This document shows, piece by piece, positions 1 through 8,621 of a stretch of 64,000 bases of DNA. The notes under the pieces are model-generated. The model worked only from the letters and a program-made list of their open reading frames with translations. It was not told where the DNA came from and did not search any database. Source of the stretch: Pseudoponticoccus marisrubri (GTDB lineage: Bacteria > Pseudomonadota > Alphaproteobacteria > Rhodobacterales > Rhodobacteraceae); NCBI RefSeq assembly GCF_001482405.1, contig NZ_LPXO01000006.1:62001-126000 (forward strand), written 5' to 3'. Made by a program: the position numbers and the translations under genes. Within the stretch, counting starts at the first letter, position 1, and each line of letters starts with the position of its first letter.

Positions 1-141
1 CCCCTCGCTCGGCGCGGTGAAGGCGCCGTCGATGAAATGGCCGAAGCGCGCGCCCTGGTCGGTGATCCAGGCCAGCGCATCGCCCGCGCTCTCCGGCGCC
101 GGTCCGTATTCCATGGTCTCGAAGATCTCCTTGACGCTCAT
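1..141 (-). CDS. Aldehyde dehydrogenase, N-terminal fragment (runs off the left edge)
   Basis: Only the first 47 codons are inside the window. The peptide begins MSVKEIFETMEYGPAPESAG and continues to GHFIDGAFTAPSEG. The part reading HFIDGAF resembles the N-terminal strand of NAD(P)-dependent aldehyde dehydrogenases, before the Rossmann fold. From recall of Rhodobacteraceae gene order, an aldehyde dehydrogenase commonly follows deoC, which fits acetaldehyde from deoxyribose-5-phosphate cleavage being oxidised here. The ATG at 141 overlaps the stop of the upstream small gene (ATGA), so translation is probably coupled. No catalytic Cys or Glu is visible because the gene is cut, so the family call rests on the N-terminus and context. 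Confidence 0.6.
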   Translation of the reverse strand, partial: MSVKEIFETMEYGPAPESAGDALAWITDQGARFGHFIDGAFTAPSEG

Positions 142-434
142 GGCGCGGTGCCTCCCGACAGCAGGACGAGAACATAGGCCAGCCACAGCAGGGCCAGCCC
201 CCAGCAAACATGCTGGATGCGTTTGGTGCGCCGGTGCAGCGCCGCGAAGGCCTGCAGGTCCCCGGTCGCCGCCCCGGCGGGCGGCTCGAATTCCGGCTCC
301 GGGCCCAGCTGCCGCCGCGCCGGGGTGGACAGGTCGCGCACCGCGCGGCGCAGGCGCGACCGCCGCCAATGGCTCGACAGGATGACGATCAGCACCGCCA
401 CGCCGAACAGCACGTATTCGGGGCTCATCTGCAT
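138..434 (-). CDS. Small two-helix membrane protein between deoC and aldehyde dehydrogenase
   Basis: A 98-residue protein if started at the ATG at 434 (MQMSPEYVLFGVAVLIV). A TTG at 464 in the same frame would add ten charged residues. One hydrophobic helix spans about residues 6-22 and a second lies near the C-terminus (about 75-93). Between them is a basic, Pro/Ala-rich cytosolic-looking stretch. I do not recognise a family. It starts 46 nt after deoC ends and overlaps the downstream aldehyde dehydrogenase start by 4 nt, so it is probably the middle gene of a three-gene transcript. A role beside deoxyribose catabolism is only suggested by position. Confidence 0.6.
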   Translation of the reverse strand: MQMSPEYVLFGVAVLIVILSSHWRRSRLRRAVRDLSTPARRQLGPEPEFEPPAGAATGDLQAFAALHRRTKRIQHVCWGLALLWLAYVLVLLSGGTAP

Positions 435-448
435 GGGCGCATCCCGGG

Positions 449-473
449 CTTCTTCTCTTTCCAAATACTCATG
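449..473 (-). repeat. Single arm of a dispersed GAGTATTTGG-type element
   Basis: On the minus strand this reads ATGAGTATTTGGAAAGAGAA, nearly the same as one arm of the palindromic element at 44986-45044. Only one arm is present here, directly after the deoC stop codon, so it could not form the same hairpin. It looks like a decayed or half copy of an intergenic repeat. Confidence 0.5.
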
Positions 474-479
474 ACCCGC

Positions 480-1478
480 TCACCCCATGGCGTGACGCCA
501 GGACGCGGAATAGGCCCCGGTCACGTGGTGCTCCAGCTGCCGCTCGATATCGCCCAGCAGGCTCGAGGCGCCGAAGCGGAACAGGTCCGGGCGCAGCCAG
601 CGGTCGCCCAGCTCCTCCTTGACCAGCGCCAGGTAGGTCACCGCGTCCTTGGCCTTGGAGATGCCGCCCGCCGGCTTGTAGCCCACATGGATGCCGGTAC
701 GCTCGTGGTAGTCGCGGATCGCGCGCAGCATCACCAGGCTGACGGGCAGCGTGGCGTTGACGCTTTCCTTGCCGGTCGAGGTCTTGATGAAATCCGCCCC
801 CGCCATCATGCAGACCAGCGAGGCGCGTGCCACGTTCTGCAGCGTGCCCAGCTCGCCCGTGGCAAGGATCGCCTTCACATGCGCCTCGCCGCAGGCGGCG
901 CGGAAGGCGCGCATCTCGTCGTAAAGCCCCTGCCAGTCGCCGGTCAGCACCTTGCGGCGCGAGATCACGATGTCGATCTCGGCGGCGCCCGCCTGCACGC
1001 TCTCGCCGATCTCGGCCAGGCGCAGGTGGAAGGGCGACAGCCCGGCCGGGAACCCGGTCGAGACCGCCGCCACGGGGATTCCGGTGCCCTGCAGCGCCGC
1101 GACCGCCGGGGCGATCATGTCATGGTAGACGCAGACCGCGCCGACGGTCAGCCCGGGCAGGCCGATCGCGTCCAGCAGGTCGGCGCGCACCGGCTGGCGG
1201 GCCTTGGCGCAAAGCCGCGCGACCCGGCCCGGCGTGTCGTCGCCGGCCAGCGTGGTCAGGTCGATGCACGAGATGGCGCGCGCCAGCCAGGCCGCCTGGT
1301 GCGCCTTCTTCACGCTGCGCCGCCCGGGCAGCGTCGCGGCCCGGCGTTCGATGGCCGAGCGGTTGGCCCGGGCCGCGCGGACCCAGCCCATGTCGAGCTC
1401 CATGCCCGGATTGCGCGGCAGCTCGGTCTGCGGCACCGGCTGCAACCCGGTGGAGCCCTGGGACGTGGTGAGGGTCAA
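480..1478 (-). CDS. deoC: Deoxyribose-phosphate aldolase
   Basis: Cleaves 2-deoxyribose-5-phosphate to glyceraldehyde-3-phosphate and acetaldehyde in deoxynucleoside catabolism. The TIM-barrel class I aldolase signature is clear. The Schiff-base lysine sits in FIKTSTG (about Lys232) and the second lysine in GYKPAGG (about Lys268). At 332 residues it matches the long (metazoan-like) DERA form rather than the ~250-residue E. coli enzyme. I chose the TTG at 1478 because AGGAGGA lies 7 nt upstream; the open frame continues to 1655 but that part is low-complexity and has no SD. It is followed by a small membrane protein and an aldehyde dehydrogenase that could remove the acetaldehyde. Confidence 0.92.
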   Translation of the reverse strand: MTLTTSQGSTGLQPVPQTELPRNPGMELDMGWVRAARANRSAIERRAATLPGRRSVKKAHQAAWLARAISCIDLTTLAGDDTPGRVARLCAKARQPVRADLLDAIGLPGLTVGAVCVYHDMIAPAVAALQGTGIPVAAVSTGFPAGLSPFHLRLAEIGESVQAGAAEIDIVISRRKVLTGDWQGLYDEMRAFRAACGEAHVKAILATGELGTLQNVARASLVCMMAGADFIKTSTGKESVNATLPVSLVMLRAIRDYHERTGIHVGYKPAGGISKAKDAVTYLALVKEELGDRWLRPDLFRFGASSLLGDIERQLEHHVTGAYSASWRHAMG

Positions 1479-1667
1479 GGCAGTCTCCTCCTGACGCCGG
1501 AATTGCGGCGAGCCTGCCCTGCACGCGCCCCGAGTGCAAGACGGACGTCCCGGCAGCCCCTGCCCGGGTCGCCCTGAACCGGCCGCAGCGGCTGCCCGGA
1601 AAAGCGGCAGGGCGCGTGACATCGGGGCGCCCCGGGCTGTCTTTATTGCGATCAAGTCGCAACTGCA

Positions 1668-1697
1668 TTGACTTCATGCGAATGACTCTCATATTCA
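1668..1697 (+). promoter_or_regulatory. Sigma70-type promoter and Fur-like operator for the metal ABC operon
   Basis: TTGACT (1668-1673) and TATTCA (1692-1697) are separated by 18 nt. The imperfect inverted repeat GAATGACTCTCATATTC (1680-1696) covers the spacer and the -10 box. Its AATGA...TCAT core resembles Fur-superfamily (Fur/Mur/Zur) operators, so repression by metal-loaded regulator is plausible. The regulator itself is not in the window. Confidence 0.45.
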
Positions 1698-1724
1698 TCT
1701 GCAATGCACCGACGACCGTAACCA

Positions 1725-2696
1725 ATGCGAGCCGACATGATGCTGACCCGACGACAGACCCTGGCCACCCTGGCCGCCCTGCCCCTGACCGGCACTCGTG
1801 CCCTGGCCGACACGCGGCTCGACCTCGTGGCCACGACCGGCATGGTGGCCGATGCCGCCCGCCGCGTGGGCGGTGACGCGGTCGAGGTGCAGGCGCTGAT
1901 GGGCCCCGGGGTCGATCCGCACAGCTATCGCCAGACCCGCTCGGACATCGTGGCCATGACCCGCGCCGACATGGTGCTGTGGAACGGCCATTACCTCGAG
2001 GCGCAGCTCGAGGAGTTCCTGCTGAAGCTCGGCGAGCGCAACGCGGTCCATGCCGTGGCCGAGGCCACCCCGCAGGAGCTCCTCTTGCGCCATGCCGATT
2101 ATGACGGGCGTGCCGATCCGCACCTGTGGATGGTGCCGGAGCTCTGGCGCCACGCGGTCGAGGGGATCCGGGACGCGCTTATCGAGGCACGCCCCGAGGC
2201 GGCGGCCAGCTTTACCGACAATGCCGAGAGCTACCTCGCCGAGATGGCCGAGATCGGCGCCTATGGGCGCCGCGTGCTGGACACCGTGCCGCAACAGGCC
2301 CGCGTGCTGGTCACCGCGCATGATGCCTTCGGTTATTTCGGCCGCGAATACGGCTACGAGGTGATGGGAATCCAGGGCATCTCGACCGAATCCGAGGCCG
2401 GGCTGCAGCGCATCGGCGCGCTGGTCGATACGCTGGTCTCGCGCGGGATCGGTGCGGTCTTCGTCGAAAGCTCGGTGTCCGACCGCAACGTGCGCGCCCT
2501 GATCGAGGGCGCGGCGGCGCAGGGCCACGAGGTGAAGATCGGCGGCGAGCTTTTCTCGGACGCGATGGGCCAGCCCGGCACCTATGAGGGCACCTATCTG
2601 GGCATGATCGACCACAACGTGACCACCATCGCGCGCGCGCTGGGGGGCGAGGCCCCGGCGGACGGCATGGTCGGCAAGCTTTCGGCGGGCAGCTGA
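1725..2696 (+). CDS. Metal (Mn/Zn) ABC transporter, periplasmic substrate-binding protein
   Basis: Cluster A-I (TroA/SitA-like) solute-binding protein that delivers a divalent metal to the permease encoded downstream. All four expected ligands are visible: His66 (DPHSY), His133 (DPHLW), His199 (AHDAFGYF) and Asp279 (LFSDAMG). This His-His-His-Asp set matches TroA and differs from the Glu of PsaA-type Mn binders, so Mn versus Zn cannot be settled by eye. The N-terminus has TRRQTLATLAALPL followed by a hydrophobic run and an ALA-D cleavage site, a possible Tat signal. Starts at 1737 or 1740 (MMLTRRQ) are as likely as 1725. The next gene begins 1 nt after the stop. Confidence 0.9.
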   Translation: MRADMMLTRRQTLATLAALPLTGTRALADTRLDLVATTGMVADAARRVGGDAVEVQALMGPGVDPHSYRQTRSDIVAMTRADMVLWNGHYLEAQLEEFLLKLGERNAVHAVAEATPQELLLRHADYDGRADPHLWMVPELWRHAVEGIRDALIEARPEAAASFTDNAESYLAEMAEIGAYGRRVLDTVPQQARVLVTAHDAFGYFGREYGYEVMGIQGISTESEAGLQRIGALVDTLVSRGIGAVFVESSVSDRNVRALIEGAAAQGHEVKIGGELFSDAMGQPGTYEGTYLGMIDHNVTTIARALGGEAPADGMVGKLSAGS

Positions 2697-2697
2697 G

Positions 2698-3492
2698 ATG
2701 AGCCCCCTGGACCTTGTCACCGATCACGGCCAGCCGGTCCGCGAGGACCTGGGCCACCTGCCGCTGGCCCTGCGCGGCGTCACCGTCTCCTACGGGGCCG
2801 AGCCGGTGGTCTTCTCGGTCGACATGAGCGTCGCCCCCGGCGCCATGACCGCGATCATCGGGCCGAACGGCGCGGGCAAGTCGACGCTGCTCAAGGCGGC
2901 GCTGGGCGTGGTCAAGCCGCTGGCCGGCCGCGTCACCGCCTGGGGCGCGCCGCTGGCAAGCCAGCGGGCCCGCATCGCCTATGTGCCCCAGCGCGCCAGC
3001 GTCGACTGGGACTTCCCCACGCAGGTGCGCGACGTGGTGCTGATGGGGCTCTACCGCGAGCTGGGACTGCTGCGCCGCGTGCGGGCGCGCCATATGGACA
3101 AGGTCATGGCCTGTCTCGACCGCGTCGGCATGGCCGAGTTCGCCGATCGCCAGATCGGCCAGCTGTCGGGCGGCCAGCAGCAGCGCGTCTTCCTCGCACG
3201 GGCTTTGGCGCAGGAAGCCGATCTCTACCTGCTGGACGAACCCTTTGCCGGCGTGGACGCGGCGACCGAGGCGGCGATCATCGCCGTGCTGAAATCGCTG
3301 CGCGACGAGGGCAAGACCGTGGTCGCCGTGCATCACGACCTGTCCACGGTCGAGGCCTATTTCGACCGTGTCTTCCTGATCAACCGCCGCCGCATGGCCG
3401 AGGGCCCGGTGGCCGAGGCCTTCACCGACGAGACGCTGCGCGCCACCTATGGCGGGCGGCTGGGCGACGGGCTGGTGGCCCGCGCGGGCTGA
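2698..3492 (+). CDS. Metal ABC transporter, ATP-binding protein
   Basis: The 264-residue ATPase of the importer. It has Walker A GPNGAGKST, the Q-loop region YVPQRASVDWDFP, the ABC signature LSGGQQQR, Walker B LYLLDEP and the switch histidine in VVAVHHD. The YVPQ..VDWDFP stretch is typical of the manganese/zinc (MntB/SitB/ZnuC) subfamily. The ATG lies 1 nt after the stop of the binding-protein gene and the stop is 1 nt before the first permease start, so the genes form one transcript. A ~25-residue N-terminal extension precedes the usual LRGVTVSYG start of the fold. Confidence 0.93.
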   Translation: MSPLDLVTDHGQPVREDLGHLPLALRGVTVSYGAEPVVFSVDMSVAPGAMTAIIGPNGAGKSTLLKAALGVVKPLAGRVTAWGAPLASQRARIAYVPQRASVDWDFPTQVRDVVLMGLYRELGLLRRVRARHMDKVMACLDRVGMAEFADRQIGQLSGGQQQRVFLARALAQEADLYLLDEPFAGVDAATEAAIIAVLKSLRDEGKTVVAVHHDLSTVEAYFDRVFLINRRRMAEGPVAEAFTDETLRATYGGRLGDGLVARAG

Positions 3493-3493
3493 G

Positions 3494-4693
3494 ATGCTGC
3501 TCGACGCGCTGACCCTGCAACTGGGCTACAACGCCACGCTGGTTGCCATCGGCGCCACCATGCTGGGCGTGGCCGCCGGGGCGGTCGGCGCCTTCCTCTA
3601 TCTTCGCAAGCGCGCGCTGGTCTCGGACGCGGTCAGCCACGCCACCCTGCCGGGGCTGGCGCTGGCCTTCCTCGTGCTGGTGGCGCTGGGTGGCGACGGG
3701 CGCCTGCTGCCTGTGCTGATGCTGGGCTCGGCGCTGTCCTCCTGGGTGGGGCTGTGGCTGGTCAGCTGGATGGGCCGTGCCACGCGGCTGAGCGAGGACG
3801 CGGCAATCGGCGCGGTCCTGTCGGTCTTCTTCGGCTTCGGCATCGTGCTGCTGACGGTGATCCAGACGCTTTCCGCCGGCCGGCAGGCCGGGTTGGAGGG
3901 GTTCCTTCTGGGCTCCACCGCCGGGATGCTGAGGGGCGACGCGCTGCTGATCGCGGCGGGCGGTGCGCTGGTGCTGGCCGCCACCTTCGTGCTGCGCCGG
4001 CCGCTGCTGATGATCGCCTTCGACGAGGGCCATGCCGAGGTGCAGGGGCTGAACGTGCGCGCGCTGGACCTGATGCTGATGACGCTGGTCATGGCGGTGA
4101 CCGTGGTCGGGCTCAAGATCGTCGGGCTGATCCTGATCGTCGCGCTGCTGATCATCCCGCCCGTGGCCGCGCGTTTCTGGACCGAGGACGCCACCACGGT
4201 GGCGCTGCTCTCGGGGCTGTTCGGCGGCCTGTCCGGCTATGCCGGCGCAGCGCTGTCGGCCACGGCGCCGGACCTGCCCACCGGACCGATCATCGTGCTG
4301 ATGGCTTTCGCGCTCTTCGCGGCCTCGCTCTTCTTCGCGCCCTCGCGCGGCATCCTGGCGGCCGCGCTGCGGCATCGTCGCCTGCAACACCGCGTCCACC
4401 TGCGTCAGGGCCTGCTGGCGCTGGCCCATGGCCAGCCAGTCTATGAAAGGCTGACGCAGCGCATGCTGCGCGATCACGGGCTGGTGCGCGCCGATGGCGT
4501 GGCCACCGAGGCCGGTCGCCGGGCCGCGGCCGCCGCCCTGCGCGACGAGGCCCGCTGGCAGGAGCTGCGCCGCGCCGACACCCTGTCCGAACTGGCACCG
4601 CGCGATGACGGGCTGACCCGGATCGAAGAGGTGCTGACCCGCGACCAGCTGGCCGAGCTGGACGCGCGCCTGACCCCGCGGGAGGCGCTGTGA
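3494..4693 (+). CDS. Metal ABC transporter permease with C-terminal helical/HTH-like extension
   Basis: ABC-3 family permease with about eight membrane helices over residues 1-290. The conserved cytosolic coupling motif reads ALVSDAVSHATLPGLALAF. Family members are usually ~280-300 residues; this one has 399. The extra ~105 C-terminal residues are soluble and charged. They contain a winged-helix-like pattern (RLTQRMLRDHGLVRADGVATE), followed by a coiled segment and TRIEEVLTRDQLAELDARLTP. DtxR-like C-terminal extensions are known on some Mn/Zn permeases, so this may be a metal-sensing or regulatory add-on. The ATG at 3494 follows the ATPase stop by 1 nt, and its stop overlaps the next start (TGATG). 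Confidence 0.85.
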   Translation: MLLDALTLQLGYNATLVAIGATMLGVAAGAVGAFLYLRKRALVSDAVSHATLPGLALAFLVLVALGGDGRLLPVLMLGSALSSWVGLWLVSWMGRATRLSEDAAIGAVLSVFFGFGIVLLTVIQTLSAGRQAGLEGFLLGSTAGMLRGDALLIAAGGALVLAATFVLRRPLLMIAFDEGHAEVQGLNVRALDLMLMTLVMAVTVVGLKIVGLILIVALLIIPPVAARFWTEDATTVALLSGLFGGLSGYAGAALSATAPDLPTGPIIVLMAFALFAASLFFAPSRGILAAALRHRRLQHRVHLRQGLLALAHGQPVYERLTQRMLRDHGLVRADGVATEAGRRAAAAALRDEARWQELRRADTLSELAPRDDGLTRIEEVLTRDQLAELDARLTPREAL

Positions 4694-5598
4694 TGGGGGC
4701 GGAATTCGTCACGCTGTCGCTGACGCCGATCCTGATCGGCTGTTTCGCCGCCATGGCCTGTGCCCTGCCGGGGAATTTCCTGCTGTTGCGGCGCCAGTCG
4801 CTGATCGGCGACGCGATCAGCCACGTGGTGCTGCCGGGGATCGTGGTCGCCTTCCTCGTCACCGGGACGATCGCGGCGCTGCCGATGATGGCGGGCGCGG
4901 CGGGGGCGGCGCTGGTGTCGGTCCTGCTGATCGAGGCGATCCGCCGCTTCGGCAAGGTCGAATCGGGCGCCGCCATGGGCGTGGTCTTCACCGCCATGTT
5001 CGCCGGCGGCGTGCTGCTGCTGGAACAGACCGACACCTCGGGCGTGCATATCGACGTGGAACACGCGCTCTACGGCAATCTCGAAAGCCTGATCTGGCTG
5101 GACGCCACGGGCTGGGGCTCGCTGCTGGATCCGCTGGCGCTGGCCGGGCTGCCGCCCGAGGCGCTGCGCATGGCCGCGACCTTTGCCGTGGTGGCGGTGC
5201 TGACATGGCTGTTCTGGCGGCCGCTGAAACTGGCCACCTTCGACGAGGGCTTTGCCCGCGCGCTGGGCCTGCCCACCGACCTGATCGGGCTGGGAATCGT
5301 GGTCATGGCGGCGCTGGCCGCGGTGGCCGCCTTCGACGCGGTGGGCTCGATCATCGTCATCGCCATGTTCATCTGCCCGCCCGCTGCGGCGCGGCTGATG
5401 ACCAACCGGCTGGAGGCGCAGATCGGGTGGTCCATGCTGTTCGCGCTGCTCTCGGCCATCCTGGGCTACGTGCTGGCCGGCTACGGCCCGCTCTGGCTGG
5501 GCGCCACGGCCTCGGTTTCGGCCGCGGGCATGATCGCCACGGTCTCGGGCGTGATCCTCGGCCTCGCCGCGCTCTTCGCCCCGCATCGCCGCGCCTGA
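4693..5598 (+). CDS. Metal ABC transporter permease, second subunit
   Basis: A 301-residue ABC-3 permease with eight or nine hydrophobic helices and the coupling motif SLIGDAISHVVLPGIVVAF. It pairs with the preceding permease to form a heterodimeric channel, as in SitCD or TroCD. It lacks the C-terminal extension of its partner and ends right after the last helix (ALFAPHRRA). I used the ATG at 4693, which overlaps the previous stop by one base; a GTG at 4690 is possible. It is the last gene of the operon, and no terminator is evident before the SOS-regulated dnaE2. Confidence 0.88.
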   Translation: MGAEFVTLSLTPILIGCFAAMACALPGNFLLLRRQSLIGDAISHVVLPGIVVAFLVTGTIAALPMMAGAAGAALVSVLLIEAIRRFGKVESGAAMGVVFTAMFAGGVLLLEQTDTSGVHIDVEHALYGNLESLIWLDATGWGSLLDPLALAGLPPEALRMAATFAVVAVLTWLFWRPLKLATFDEGFARALGLPTDLIGLGIVVMAALAAVAAFDAVGSIIVIAMFICPPAAARLMTNRLEAQIGWSMLFALLSAILGYVLAGYGPLWLGATASVSAAGMIATVSGVILGLAALFAPHRRA

Positions 5599-5653
5599 GG
5601 CCCGGCACCGCCGCCAGATGTGATCGCGGCACGTGGCGGCAGGACTCGAAAAA

Positions 5654-5668
5654 GAACAAAACATGAAC
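5654..5668 (+). promoter_or_regulatory. LexA (SOS) box of the alphaproteobacterial type
   Basis: GAAC-AAAACAT-GAAC is a perfect direct repeat with 7-nt spacing, the GAACN7GAAC/GTTCN7GTTC operator of alphaproteobacterial LexA. It abuts a possible -10 box TATCCT (5669-5674), only 8 nt before the dnaE2 start codon, so bound LexA would block RNA polymerase. The weak -35 is typical of regulated promoters. Confidence 0.85.
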
Positions 5669-5681
5669 TATCCTGCGACCC

Positions 5682-8621
5682 ATGTTCGCCGAGCTCTGCA
5701 TCACCTCGAATTTCACCTTCCTCACCGGGGCCTCGCATCCCGAGGAATACATGGAGCGCGCCGCGCTGTCGGGCCTGTCGGCGATCGCCATCGCCGATGT
5801 GAACTCGGTCGCGGGAATCGTGCGGGCGCATACCCATGCGCGCGAGATCGCCCGGCAGGTGGCCGAGATCGACGCGCAGATCGCGCGCGAGGGGATCATC
5901 GGCCCGCCCTGCCCCGAGGGCCTGTCCGCCCCCGGCCTGCCGACGCGCAATGTGCCGCGGCTGATTCCCGCCACGCGGCTGGTCTTTGCCGAGGGGCTCG
6001 AGATGACCGCGCTGGCCGCCACCCGCACCGGCTGGGCGCGGCTCTGCCGGCTGATCTCGGCCGGGCGGCTCAGGACGCGGAAAGGGTCGTGCGAGCTGCA
6101 CCTCTCCGACCTGCCGGACGACATGGGCGGGCTGCAGCTGATCCTGCACGCCCCGCCACATCCCGTGTCGGATCCGGACGCCTCGGATGGCTGGCTGCAA
6201 CATGCCGAACGGCTGTCGCGCCGCCTCGCCGGGCAGATGCACCTGGCGCTCAGCCCGGTCTATGACGGGCAGGACCGCGCGCGGTTCGAGCGGCTGACCG
6301 CGCTGGCCTGCCACCTGACCCTGCCCACGGTGGCCAGCGCCGCGCCGATCCTGCATCACGGCCGCCGCCGCCGGCTGGCCGACGTGCTGACCGCGATCCG
6401 CACCCATCGCACCGTGCCCGAGCTGGGCCGCGACGCGCTGGCCAATGGCGAGCAGCGCCTGCGTTCCGAGGCCGAGATGCGCCGCCTGCTGGGCCCGCAC
6501 GGGGCGGCGGTGGACCGGGCCGCCGCGCTGGCCGACAAGTGCCGCTTCGACATCGCCACGCTGCGCTACGAGTACCCGTCCGAGATCACCGACCGCGAGA
6601 CCCCCACCGAACGGCTGGCCCGGCTGGCGCAAGAGGGGCTGGACTGGCGCTATCCGCAGGGCGCCCCCGACAAGGTGCGCGCGATGATGCAGCACGAGCT
6701 GACCTTGATCGCCAAGCTGAACTACGAGCCCTATTTCCTGACCGTGCGCGACATCGTGGCCTTTGCCCGGTCGCGCGGCATCCTGTGCCAGGGGCGCGGC
6801 TCGGCGGCGAACTCGGTGGTCTGCTACTGCCTCGGCGTGACCTCGGTCAGCCCCGAGATCGGCACCATGGTGTTCGAGCGCTTCGTCTCGGAGGCGCGCG
6901 ACGAGCCGCCCGATATCGACGTGGATTTCGAGCACGAGCGCCGCGAGGAGGTGATCCAGCACATCTACGAGCGCTACGGCCGCCACCGTGCCGGGCTTTG
7001 TGCCACGGTGATTCATTACCGCGGCAAGCGCGCCATCCGCGAGGTCGGCGCCGCCATGGGCCTGTCCCAGGACACGATCGGCGCGCTGTCCAGCCAGCTC
7101 TGGGGGTTCTTCTCGACCAACGGGATGGAGACGCAGCGCCTGGCCGAGATCGGGCTCGACCCGGCCGACCGGCGGCTGCGCCAGACCATGGAGCTGATCC
7201 ACGAGATCATCGGCTTCCCCCGCCACCTGTCCCAGCACGTGGGCGGTTTCGTCATCACCGAGGGCCGGCTGGACGAGCTGGTGCCGGTCGAGAACGCCAC
7301 CATGGAGGGGCGCACGGTGATCTGCTGGGACAAGGACGATATCGACGCGCTGGGCATCCTCAAGGTCGACGTGCTCAGCCTCGGCATGCTGACCTGCATC
7401 CGCAAGGCCTTCGACCTGATCGCGCTGCATGGCGGGCCGCGCCACAGCCTGGCCACGCTGCCGCCCGAGGATCCCAAGGTCTATGACATGCTGTGCCGGG
7501 CCGACAGCATCGGCGTCTTCCAGGTGGAGAGCCGGGCGCAGATGAACTTCCTGCCGCGGATGCGGCCGCGCTGTTTCTACGACCTGGTGATCGAGGTGGC
7601 GATCATCCGCCCCGGCCCGATCCAGGGCGACATGGTGCACCCCTATATCCGCCGCCGCAACGGCGAGGAGAAGGTCAGCTTCCCCTCGGACGCGCTGGGC
7701 GAGGTTCTGGGCAAGACGCTGGGCGTGCCGCTGTTCCAGGAACAGGCGATGCAGATCGCCATCGTCGGCGCGGGCTTCACCCCGGAACAGGCCGACCGGC
7801 TGCGCCGCGCGCTGGCCACCTTCAAGAAACACGGCAATGTCAGCGAGTTCCGCACGCTGTTCCTGCGCGGCATGGCACAGAACGGCTATGACGCGGACTT
7901 CGCTGAGCGCTGCTTCAGCCAGATCGAGGGGTTCGGCTCCTACGGGTTTCCCGAAAGCCACGCGGCCAGCTTCGCGCTGCTGGTCTATGCCTCGGCCTGG
8001 ATCAAGCACCACCATCCCGGCATCTTCGCCTGCGCGCTGCTCAATTCGCAGCCCATGGGGTTCTACGCCCCGGCGCAGATCGTGCGCGACGCGCGCGAGC
8101 ACGGGGTGCGGGTCAAGCCGATCTGTATCAATCACAGCTACTGGGATAACGCGATGGAGCCGGACGAGACCGGCGGGCTGGCGCTGCGGCTGGGGTTCCG
8201 CCAGATCAAGGGGCTCTCCGAAGAGGACGCCACCTGGATCGCCAGCGCGCGCGGCAACGGCTATCGCTCGGTGCGCGACGTGTGGCGCCGCGCCGGGTTG
8301 GCGCCCGCGGTGCTGGCGCGGCTGGCCGAGGCGGATGTCTTTGCCGAGCTGGGCCTCGCCCGGCGCGAGGCGCTGTGGGAGGCCAAGGCCCTGACCAAGG
8401 GGCCCGACCTGCCGCTCTTCGCGCAGGATATCGACGGCGAGGCGATCCACGAGGCCGCCGCACAGCTGCCGCAGATGACCGAAGGCGAGGAGGTGGTCGA
8501 GGATTTCGTGGCCATGCGCCTGACCCTGCGCCGCCACCCCGTCGCCCTGCTGCGCCCGCTGCTGACCCCGGGCGCGGCCAGCCCCGACCCGGCGCCCGAC
8601 GCGGGGCCGCCCGCCGGCTAA
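5682..8621 (+). CDS. dnaE2: Error-prone DNA polymerase III alpha subunit DnaE2 (ImuC), C-terminally short
   Basis: Translesion C-family polymerase expected to be induced by DNA damage. The N-terminal PHP domain starts MFAELCITSNFTFLTGASHP. The palm has the catalytic aspartate motif PDIDVDF (about residues 410-416) and LKVDVLSLGML. HhH-like and beta-binding regions follow. At 979 residues it is shorter than the ~1,050-1,150 I expect for the family. It stops soon after the RRHPVALLRPLL motif, where an OB-fold domain normally follows. The start codon has no Shine-Dalgarno, and the likely -10 box is 8 nt upstream, so the mRNA may be nearly leaderless. Its usual partners imuA and imuB are absent from this window. 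Confidence 0.92.
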   Translation: MFAELCITSNFTFLTGASHPEEYMERAALSGLSAIAIADVNSVAGIVRAHTHAREIARQVAEIDAQIAREGIIGPPCPEGLSAPGLPTRNVPRLIPATRLVFAEGLEMTALAATRTGWARLCRLISAGRLRTRKGSCELHLSDLPDDMGGLQLILHAPPHPVSDPDASDGWLQHAERLSRRLAGQMHLALSPVYDGQDRARFERLTALACHLTLPTVASAAPILHHGRRRRLADVLTAIRTHRTVPELGRDALANGEQRLRSEAEMRRLLGPHGAAVDRAAALADKCRFDIATLRYEYPSEITDRETPTERLARLAQEGLDWRYPQGAPDKVRAMMQHELTLIAKLNYEPYFLTVRDIVAFARSRGILCQGRGSAANSVVCYCLGVTSVSPEIGTMVFERFVSEARDEPPDIDVDFEHERREEVIQHIYERYGRHRAGLCATVIHYRGKRAIREVGAAMGLSQDTIGALSSQLWGFFSTNGMETQRLAEIGLDPADRRLRQTMELIHEIIGFPRHLSQHVGGFVITEGRLDELVPVENATMEGRTVICWDKDDIDALGILKVDVLSLGMLTCIRKAFDLIALHGGPRHSLATLPPEDPKVYDMLCRADSIGVFQVESRAQMNFLPRMRPRCFYDLVIEVAIIRPGPIQGDMVHPYIRRRNGEEKVSFPSDALGEVLGKTLGVPLFQEQAMQIAIVGAGFTPEQADRLRRALATFKKHGNVSEFRTLFLRGMAQNGYDADFAERCFSQIEGFGSYGFPESHAASFALLVYASAWIKHHHPGIFACALLNSQPMGFYAPAQIVRDAREHGVRVKPICINHSYWDNAMEPDETGGLALRLGFRQIKGLSEEDATWIASARGNGYRSVRDVWRRAGLAPAVLARLAEADVFAELGLARREALWEAKALTKGPDLPLFAQDIDGEAIHEAAAQLPQMTEGEEVVEDFVAMRLTLRRHPVALLRPLLTPGAASPDPAPDAGPPAG

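Noticed and set aside
1479-1655. Extended deoC N-terminus from a start at 1655
   Set aside because: The added residues are low-complexity and lack an SD, whereas the TTG at 1478 has AGGAGGA at ideal spacing.
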